Assembly: GCA_030248065.1 (NCBI GenBank)
Contig: JASAMV010004936.1
Span: 1 to 64,000, forward strand
Direction of reading: 5' to 3'
Source of the DNA: Rhynchonema sp. JSB1_4
Lineage: Eukaryota; Nematoda; Chromadorea; Monhysterida; Xyalidae
Length of the DNA stretch: 64,000 nt
The position numbers and the translations under genes were made by a program. This document shows positions 56,101 to 64,000 of the stretch, one piece after another; the first letter of the stretch is position 1; each line of letters begins with the position of its first letter. Below the pieces are notes generated by a model that worked only from the letters and a program-made list of their open reading frames with translations, ran no database searches and was not told where the DNA came from.

Positions 56101-59100
56101 GAAAATGTTTCGTAACATCAATCACAACACGAAGACACCAGATAGTTAAATGTTTCAAAACTCGAACACCACAACGAAATTCACAAAAACAACAACACAA
56201 AAGCAACGAAACCAAAATGGTTGCTTGGTTTTTGCTGCGAGTTGCGACAGAATCGGACAAATCCGGTGAAAATAAAATCAGTCGCTCCTTCGTTAGCAAG
56301 CACCATTTCCCATCAATCCCCCTATGAATGACTAACGGTCCTCCTGTGCCTGTCGCAACTGTTGTTTCAGTCTGGCCACCTGTCCCCTCAGTGTCTGTAC
56401 GTGTTTGATCATATCGCCGCTGTCCATGTTCGTGTCGCCACGACGCAGCTGAGTGGGCGGAACCGACGACACGGGCGCACCTGCACGCTGATTGGTCAGT
56501 GGACGTGTGCCGATCGAACCACGACGACCTGCATTCAATTGGGTTGTATCGATTATTTGCCATATTTAGGTGGCCCGTGACCCCGGTCAATCATTGCACC
56601 CTGATCTTGGCACATCTACACTTGTACTGCAATCCTGCCCGGCTGATATGCGTATACAACATGTGCAGAACTTGTGCGAATTCTGTGTCGGTCACACACA
56701 ATCGGATGCAGATTTTCCATGAACCACTCGAAATGGTATTTATCTGCGAAAAAAATGGTCATTTCTAAAATTGGGTTTGCCCCACTATCCTTCCCACCAA
56801 GATCCACCATTTTTCAATCAGAAAACAAAAATTCAACCGTTAACAAATGTGCTGTATTTGTGCCATGCAGCGTACGTTGAATGTGTTGGGATTGTCACAA
56901 AACATACTGGCCCTCAAAACACTAACTTGATAATGCAGGTGATTTCCCCCTTGTAGTATCACAGTCACAAAGGAAGTCTCAAAGATCAGACGCCCAGCTC
57001 TGTCTATGTGGCTTCTTAATCATGTTGTCTGCCCGGTATGTACACCCAGACACACTGTGCGTGGATTACCCAGTTGACTTAATTAGGTTCCTAATCTGGG
57101 CAGCGAAAATATTGCAGTAAAGGTTGACGTCATATTATAGAAAAGAATAAGTTTCCCCAGACGCAAGCACTCACTTGACGGTGGCTGTCTATTTTTTGGG
57201 TTGAAAATTCAAGAAAAACGGTGCGCTAAATTTGGAACGCTAACAACGCGAACGAAACGAAAAACGTGCGAAATCATTGACTTTTGATAGGGCGGCAGAA
57301 TTGAGGTTTTTGCTCGTTCTTTTGCAAGAAATTGCACAAATCAAAACGTTCACCGAGAACTCAAGTGAAATAAAAGTTTTAAATTGGCTGCTAATAAAAG
57401 TTCTCGTGTGCAAAAATGATTGAACATGGTTGCACATGATGAACGCCTTGTTGAGAGAGTATTGGACGGACCCCGCCCAGGGTTTTTCTTTTTTTTCAAT
57501 TGTTGTCTACTACTCATTGGCCAGTAAGCCTCGAAAATCTACGAGCCATAATAACAAAAAAAACACTGACCAGCTGTGGAAAATTTGATAATTCGACCAG
57601 CCAGTTAGGCCACCAAACAGAAGTTCCACCAGCATATCTGAAATCTTATCTGGCCAATGGCCAGTAAAATTGGTGAAAAAATCCCTGCCGAACTATACTG
57701 GCAGGCGGAAAAAAACCGGTTTTTTTCCGAAAAAAAACCGTTTTTTTTCCTTGACCCGAATACTTTTCCATTTATTTTTCCGTGGGTATCTTTTCGGTTT
57801 TTGATCGGAAAAATATCGGTACTTTATCCCAATTTTTCCAAAAAATTGTAATGCAAAACTGATGAGTTTTTCCATTTCAGTGAAAAATTGGCTCGAGCAC
57901 AAAAATTAACCGGCCCAAAATAGGCCAAAAAGCGTGTAAACCAAGTGTTTTCGACTGACTTCAACACTCTTCAAGAGCACTCTCGTCACTTCGAACAAAT
58001 TTTGCACTGAAATTGTTATATTTTTCGAAATTACGTTCTTAAGTACTGAGGAAAAGTATTTGAAAAAAAACGGTTTTTTTCGGGAAAACGCTTGTGCAAC
58101 CAGCCTAAACAAACAATATTGCAAACAGACGATTTACACTTGCACAGCAGACTGTCAAAGTTAACCTTTCGTTTAGAAACGCGCGTCTGCTGCTGGCCCA
58201 GCGTGCACTGTTTGAAGCTTACACTGAACTTTTTCACACCGAGCTTTCAACCGACCCTTACACCCAACTGACCTTTACACCGTTTCAAAAATATCACCCA
58301 GTATATGCCGAACGCAAATTTTTGGTGCTTAATCAAACTACTTCATCAAAGGTGTGACCGTCTATACAATATGGGGTGTACACGTGCAGATCATCGTTTC
58401 AATCACCGCCCAACCGAGCTCCCCCTCCCCCCCCAAACCAACCGGGTGCAGGAGCGGGTGGTGGCGGATTGGCGACCACGGCCGGATGCGGCGACGACCC
58501 GCCGCTCACATCCATTGGTGACGGCGGTGCTGAGACGGGCATGTCGAGCTTCTCTTGCAAAGCGCTGCAAACATATTGGGAAAATTAAAAGAAGCTACTT
58601 TCGGCAAACTGAGAGAAACGGTTGTTGCGCGACGATCGCATCGGTCAGATTTTGGACGTCATTTTTTCTATCCAAAGAAATTTGGAGGTTTACTGATGTG
58701 CTGTGACTTATTTCGACCAGGGTAAACGTTGTTCCCAGTAAACGTTGTTAAAGAAACAAAAGTTTCAGCCGTTCAAAATTAATGCGATCTGTAAATCTAA
58801 CCATATCTTGAATTCAAAAAAATTAGTGCAACCATCAAGTAGGATACTGCCCTTAAAACTGTCAGATTGACGAGTTGGAAATGTTGTATGAGCGTTATAC
58901 AAGACTTGGCGATTGACTGTGTGCATTCAATAACAGCTGCAACTCTCTCAGCCAAATAAACCTAAACAAAACACCGGAAATAGATCAACAAACATCAATC
59001 AGTATGTTTGAGGACACCAGCGGGACAAAAAAACCATTTTTTTCAAAAAAACAAAAAAAACGTTTTTTGGCCTGGACAAATACGTTTTTATTTTTCCGTA

Positions 59101-60658
59101 AATTTTTCCACGGTGCAACTTTCGGAAAAATACGGTTTTTAATGGATTTTCGAGAAATTTTCCAAGGTCGCGAAATGGCATTGTCAAAACCGCTGTAAGT
59201 CGGCACTAAAAAGTTCAAAATGAGCATTCAAGTTCAAGCTCCTAGTGAATTTTAGTCTGTTTCAGAACATTGCCCGGCAAAATTTCCTCCAACATATGCG
59301 GGTTTAGACCATGGGTATCCTTAAGTACTGGAAAATATTTGGAAAAAAATAGTTTTTTTAAAAGTGTATTTCGTGGAAAAGTACGCAGGTACACGTTTGA
59401 GTCACGATGTGACAGTGCGGTGACACTGTACTTTGCTTCACTTTTTATGTAGTTACCTCGGATATTGATAGGTCACGCAGAGCAACGACTAGTGAAAGGC
59501 AAGATTGTCCGGTCATTTACGCAACGGATGAAACGTTTGTTGTTGTTTGTTTCACATGTGTAATGATCTACATGCCAAACAGCGGCGAAAAACAAACACT
59601 ACCGTTTTTCCTGTTCCAATTTGTCCATTCGTTTCCACAGTCTGTTCACCAATGCCTCCTGCTCTTGCTCAACCGTATTTTCGAGTTCCACTTTCTCTCG
59701 GCGCAGTTGATCGAGTGTCTGTAATTACTTTCTCTTGATTTTCGTCCAGAAAATACAACAGAAAAAAAACACCACCACCAACATTCTGTTTGGCGAGCGT
59801 TTCGGCTTCGAGTTTGCTGATCTTGCGCATCAATTTATTCACCAGTGACTCTTGCTCCTGTTGCAGCGTGTGAGCCAATTCTGCCTTTTCGCTGCGCAAC
59901 TGAAGTGTAAATTTCTATTTCCAGTCCTATTTATCGAAATCTCAAAAAAATATAAACCTGGTGCAATTTCTTCGACAAATCGTTCGTCAGACACTCTTCT
60001 TCCTGTTCATAATTCAGCGCGAGCGCCTCCTTCTCTTTCTTTAATTCCTGAATTTTCTTCAACAACGTGTTCGAAATAAACTCTTCCTCTTGTTCGGCCT
60101 TGGCTTGCTGCAAAAAAATGGAAAAACATGTAGAAAAAGATTATAAAATTTATCATTGAAAACGAAACGAGAACAACAAAAACACGTACAATTAAGACGC
60201 TCGCTTGACGCAATTCCTTGTTCTCTTCCGACAACGTTTTCACTCGTAGTTTGTAGGTCTCGAGCTCAACCTGGAAAGCAGGTCAGCATTTTATTGAACT
60301 CCAAATTTGAATGACAAATGCGATGTGATCGGTGCAACAGCTTTTTGACTGCCTGTTCACCTCATCTGATTTAGATTGCGTGAGCATTTATACGCCAATA
60401 AAAAATTCTCAAAAAATGGGCATTATTTCGTGAGCAGTTTTGCTATAAAACCGTTCCCAAAAATCAACTCTAAAATACAAAGTGGTCCACCCGCGTGTAC
60501 GTATAATACCTTCAGCACGCGATTTTCCTGCAAAAGTGATTCGATGCGTTTGGTCAACTGCTCGCGCGCAGCCGGACTCGGGGGCTTGACGTTGAGCGCA
60601 TTCGCATCCTGCCCCGACGTCGCGTCGCCCATCACCGACGAAGTATCAGACTCGGTCT
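53128..60658 (-). CDS. CCDC6: CCDC6-type coiled-coil protein, at least 13 exons
   Basis: CCDC6 is a coiled-coil scaffold known in mammals as a pro-apoptotic ATM substrate and RET fusion partner. Minus-strand exons in order: 60510-60658, 60190-60270, 59958-60107, 59783-59899, 59603-59718, 58443-58564, 56337-56528, 55854-55965, 55680-55750, 54935-55057, 54394-54551, 53760-53963, 53128-53341. Family signatures appear in sequence: [156 protein letters not shown], and a Pro/Ser/Gln-rich tail. All junctions are phase-consistent through 53760. The last exon (proline-rich, ending KSSMD) needs a different phase, so its boundary is uncertain or a small exon was missed. The start may be the ATG at 60632, or an upstream exon spliced to ETESDTSSV. 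Length is about 590 residues (human 474). Confidence 0.9.
57694..58090. mobile_element. TATACTGGCAGG-family MITE, 3' truncated, in a CCDC6 intron
   Basis: It matches 2116-2566 and 47729-48175 from the TATACTGGCAGGCGG end to about 58090, lacking the GACAGTATA terminus. It lies in the intron between 58443 and 56528. Confidence 0.7.
59015..59400. mobile_element. Degenerate TATACTTGCG-family MITE in a CCDC6 intron
   Basis: The interior matches 35749-36177 (phrases GACAAATACGTTTTTATTTTTCCG and CCATGGGTATCCTTAAGTACTGG, in order), with worn ends. It sits in the intron between 59603 and 58564. Confidence 0.55.
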
Positions 60659-60895
60659 CTGCAATGCAAACAGCAACACATGCGTCTACCATTCCAAACT
60701 GAAAACTCATCTACTTTTGTTACATAACAACTTTTAGGCGCGCTAGCTGATTGACACGTAGTAGAGTGATTACTTCATAAAATTATACCTGGTTGATTGG
60801 TGCACATGACATCCAAGGAGAAAAAATGGGGTGGCGTTCCATTATTGGTTGATTAATGAGCGGGTATCATTTTGCCCCTCAGTACTGGTGTACAT

Positions 60896-61293
60896 CATAG
60901 TAGTGGCAGGGGGGGGGGGGTTGGGGGGTTACCCCCTCTCAGTACTTACCTACCACAAAACCCGAGGGGGGTTGGGGGGAGGGTTGATTACTTACCACTC
61001 ACAACTCCAGATCATACCTCTCACAAGCAATTTTATACCTTTTTAAGGCAAAAATCGGTGTTTTTCGACCTTATTTTCCCAAAAATCGCAAAGCCACCCA
61101 TAATACCTATTTTTAGGCGATTTTCGGCGAAAATTTGGAAAAAGTACTATTTTACCTCATTTTTTGGCCAAAATTGTATCACAAAAACGGTGTTTTTTTC
61201 GCCTTTTTGGGTGACCAAAATCATACCTCTCACGCTTCCGGTCCCAACCCCGCATCATACTTACCTCCCACACATGGGCCTGCCACTACACTG
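60896..61293. mobile_element. hAT-like MITE, family B', complete, upstream of CCDC6
   Basis: Termini CATAGTAGTGGCAGG (worn) and GGGCCTGCCACTACACTG, with an 8-bp duplication GTGTACAT / GTGTACAG (7 of 8). It is the inverted counterpart of the host element at 28929. Confidence 0.7.
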
Positions 61294-61536
61294 GTGTACA
61301 GATATATATGCTTGTATAGATATGCTTGTTTTGCTGCTCCACGTATGCATAATTTGATCAGACTGTGTGTGCATATAACTGTGTCACGTATGTGTGTACA
61401 TTCACACTGCGTTATATGTATATAATATGATATTATACTGTATATGCATTTTTTGCAGTGATGTGGTATTACGATTTGTCCCTTGTTGTGGCTTGTAACT
61501 TCAATGATTACTGCAAAAATAAATGATGATTGGTAC

Positions 61537-62248
61537 TAGGGTTAGAGAGATGTCGGGTGTCGGGTGCCAAAAGACTGTAGGTGTCAGGTGTCGGGTGCTC
61601 CAGACAGTGTAGTGGCAGGCAAATGGTTGCAAGGTACCCTTGGGGGGATGGATCCAGATGGTTGCAAGGTGCCCCCCTACCCAGCCTCCGGAAGGTTGCA
61701 AGGTACCCCTGAGGTCCGAAAAAAGGGTGTTTTTTGCAAGCATTATACTGCAAATTTGGCCGAAAAATTGGTACTTTTTTGCATTTTGGCCGAAAATTTG
61801 CCTAAAATACCTATTATATGGAAGTTTGCGATTTTTGGGGTTTTGAGGTCGAAAAACACCCATTTTTGCCTACAAAAACCATAAATTGATGGTTGCAAGG
61901 TACCCTCCGGGGTGGTTGCAAGGTACCTACCCTTTTGAGACCCGACACCCGACAGCCGACACTTGCAGTTCAAAACATCAGTTTTCTGAGAGCAGAATCT
62001 TGGGAAAAAATTTTCTTCGAACCAAATGTTTCCGAAGACGCAGAATGTGACATTTTGGTGTTTATTTCGTGTGAAAAAAAAACTTGAATTCAGCAACTTG
62101 AGCCAAAAAAATGGTGTCGGGTTATTTTCAAAAACCAGGTGTCGGGTTTTTTGGAACTGTCGGATGTCAGCTTTTTTCTCAGATGTCGGGTGACGGGCAC
62201 TTCTGGATGTCGGGTGTCGGGTATCCTCCCCCCCCCGACCTCTAACCC
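61537..62248. mobile_element. Family M element hosting a family B fragment
   Basis: It runs from TAGGGTTAGAGAGATGTCGGG to CCCGACCTCTAACCC, with flanks GATTGGTAC / GATTTGGTAC, consistent with a 9-bp duplication plus one T. A family B sequence starting CAGTGTAGTGGCAGGC occupies about 61605-61931, lacking its other end. Confidence 0.65.
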
Positions 62249-62485
62249 GATTTGGTACCTCGTGTGCTCGTGCTGTATATTTTCTTAGGCCAGGCCTCTT
62301 GGGTGGCGCTCTGTTACTGGGTATACCCAGACCCAGTGGGTATTACTGGGAGCTCAATTACCGACTTCACGGTATTTTCGACATTGGAGCCAAGCCCACA
62401 AGTCCACAAGAAATTTGACGCTTTTTGACCAAAACAGATATGATTTTCTTTTCATTTCGATGATTCGGGTACCGGTCCGGCCAGT
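62249..62485. other. Short segment without recognised gene
   Basis: Includes imperfect GGGTATACCCAGACCCAGTGGGTATTACTGGG-like inverted phrases near 62315-62350. No coding sequence was recognised. Confidence 0.35.
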
Positions 62486-62489
62486 GCTG

Positions 62490-63778
62490 TGGCCAGTGTA
62501 GTGGCTGGGGGGGATGGAGGGGGATTCCCCCCCTAAGGAGTAGGTACCTTGCAACCACGCCTTTGGGGGGGGGGGTTGGGGGGGCAAGGGTAGGTACCTT
62601 GCAACCACCCCGGAGGCACTGTAGTGGCTGGGGGGGATGGGGGGGATTCCCCCCCTAAGGGGTATCTATCTCGAGTCAACCCTTAGGGGGGGGATGGGGG
62701 GGGGAAGGGTATCTATCTCGAGCCGACCCCAGAGGGTATCTCGAGTAAGTAGATTTATGGTTTTCAAAGGCAAAAATAGGTGTTTTTCGACCTCGGGACC
62801 CCCAAAAATCGCGCGCTCCGCGCGCAAACACCCAAAAATGGTCATTTTAGGCCAATTTTCGGCATAAATGTCAAAAAATACCCATTTTTAGGCGAATTTT
62901 GCAGTAAAATTGCATGCAAAAAACGGCCTTTTTTCGCCTTTTGACGGACCATAGGGGTATCTTGGGTAGCCTCTGGGGGGTATCTCGAGTAAGTCCGAAA
63001 CCTTCCTCCCCCCTAGGGTATCTTGGGTCGATTGGCCTGCCACCACACTGCCCGGAGGGTACCTTGCAACCATCAATTTATGGTTTTTATAGGCAAAAAT
63101 GGGTGTTTTTCGACCTCAAAACACCAAAAATCGCGCGCTCTCCATATAATAAGTATTTTAGGCAAATTTTCGGCCAAAATGCAAAAAAGTACCAATTTTT
63201 CGGCCAAATTTGCAGTATAATGCATGCAAAAAACACCCTTTTTTCGGACCTCAGGGGTACCTTGCAACCTCCCGGAGGCTGGGTAGGGGGGTAGCTTGCA
63301 ACCATCTGGATCCATCCCCCCAAGGGTACCTTGCAACCATCTGCCTCAGTGCTGTGGCTACTTTTGCGGGGCGGGTAGGGTACATAGGTGGAAAAAATCG
63401 GGGCGGGTAGGGGGTAGTGTACCTGGGATTTGGGGGGGGGGAAATCCGGTTTGGGCGGGCGGGGGGGAGATTTTTCGGGGCGGGTAGGGTACAACACAAG
63501 TTTTTTTCGCGTGCCTGTTTTTATGTACTAAAAAGTACATATATCGCGCGCAGCGCGAAATTTTTTGCACTTTTAGGGTTTTCGGTCGAAATTTGGGCAT
63601 TTTTGACCGAAAAATGGGCATTTTGGGGGTAAAAATCGGGGCGGGTAGGGTACCAGGGCGGGGCGGGTAGGGGGTAGCGTACCAGGCCGGGGCGGGTAGG
63701 GTAGGGTACCATTGGGGGGGAGGGGGACCCCCACCCCCCAGCCACAGCACTGATCTGCCTCTGCCTGCCACTACACTG
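62490..63778. mobile_element. Stacked family B MITEs with a nested family E element
   Basis: Left ends CAGTGTAGTGGCTGGG (about 62494) and CACTGTAGTGGCTGGG (about 62616), an internal right end GCCTGCCACCACACTG (about 63036-63051) and a final right end CTGCCTGCCACTACACTG (63778) show at least two overlapping family B type insertions. The last is split by family E at 63347-63752. Confidence 0.6.
63347..63752. mobile_element. hAT-like MITE, family E, uninterrupted
   Basis: Termini CAGTGCTGTGGCTAC and CAGCCACAGCACTG, with a perfect 8-bp duplication ATCTGCCT (63339-63346, 63753-63760). It gives the empty-site reference for the nested insertion at 35749-36177. Confidence 0.85.
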
Positions 63779-64000
63779 GCTGTGGCGGTACCCAAAGGTA
63801 CAGTACCGCCCCCTCACCGGTACGATATGTGGCCCCCGCGCTGAGGTACAGTATCTCCCCTCTCTCTGGTACGGTATCTTCCCCAATTTTTCCAAAATTT
63901 CACCCCAAAAGTACACCTTTTTGGTCCAAATGGCCAAAATCGGGTCCAAATCGACCAAAAGTGCAAAAATTTGCGCGCTCCACGCGATTTATGCATATTT
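63779..64000. repeat. Repeat-like non-coding end of window
   Basis: GGTACAGTA/GGTACGGTATC phrases and AAAATGGCC motifs resemble the interior of the CAGTG elements. It continues beyond the window. Confidence 0.4.

Overview
This window is eukaryotic. The genes are split by GT-AG introns, often only 60-110 bases long, and most of the DNA is repetitive. Five conserved animal genes or gene parts are recognisable: the mitochondrial aspartyl-tRNA synthetase DARS2 (+), a very short Pygopus-type PHD-finger gene (+), a CCDC6-type coiled-coil gene (-), the N-terminal exons of the FACT histone chaperone SPT16 (-), and a C-terminal SDE2-like SAP exon (+) with two apparent frameshifts. Pygopus and CCDC6 point to an animal. 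Short TTAGGC arrays (the nematode telomere unit) occur in two separate repeats, so a nematode or another small invertebrate is plausible but not proven.

Layout. 1-4.47 kb: transposon-derived repeats, mostly non-autonomous elements with terminal inverted repeats, several nested in each other with readable 8-bp target duplications. 4.47-23.8 kb: one large satellite array of 107-131-bp monomers. From about 16 kb it is a four-monomer higher-order repeat of about 457 bp. The first part contains a fold-back inverted block and three copies of a roughly 2.95-kb segment. 23.8-24.5 kb: a single-copy-looking spacer. 24.5-25.7 kb: the same satellite in the opposite orientation. 25.7-32.2 kb: MITE remnants, the SDE2-like exon, an array of 17-bp palindromes, and a three-deep nest of elements. 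32.2-33.9 kb: SPT16 N-terminal exons on the minus strand plus one unrecognised exon. 34-42.6 kb: further nested elements, a stretch with no recognisable gene, and a decayed non-LTR retrotransposon end. 43.4-49.0 kb: DARS2, 12 exons and 654 codons that join in frame. 49.3-51.3 kb: the Pygopus-like gene, 300 bases behind DARS2 on the same strand. 53.1-60.7 kb: the CCDC6-like gene, convergent with it. 60.9-64 kb: nested MITEs.

The genes do not form one pathway: mitochondrial translation, Wnt/beta-catenin chromatin reading, a coiled-coil scaffold, nucleosome reorganisation, and replication/splicing maintenance. The most striking features are the higher-order satellite and the MITE traffic through introns. 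In DARS2 one element sits seven bases from a splice donor and has duplicated it, and another intron ends in an (AT)n microsatellite that forms the splice acceptor tract. All gene calls rest on remembered family motifs and on reading-frame continuity across introns; no database search was possible. Coordinates may be off by one or two bases.
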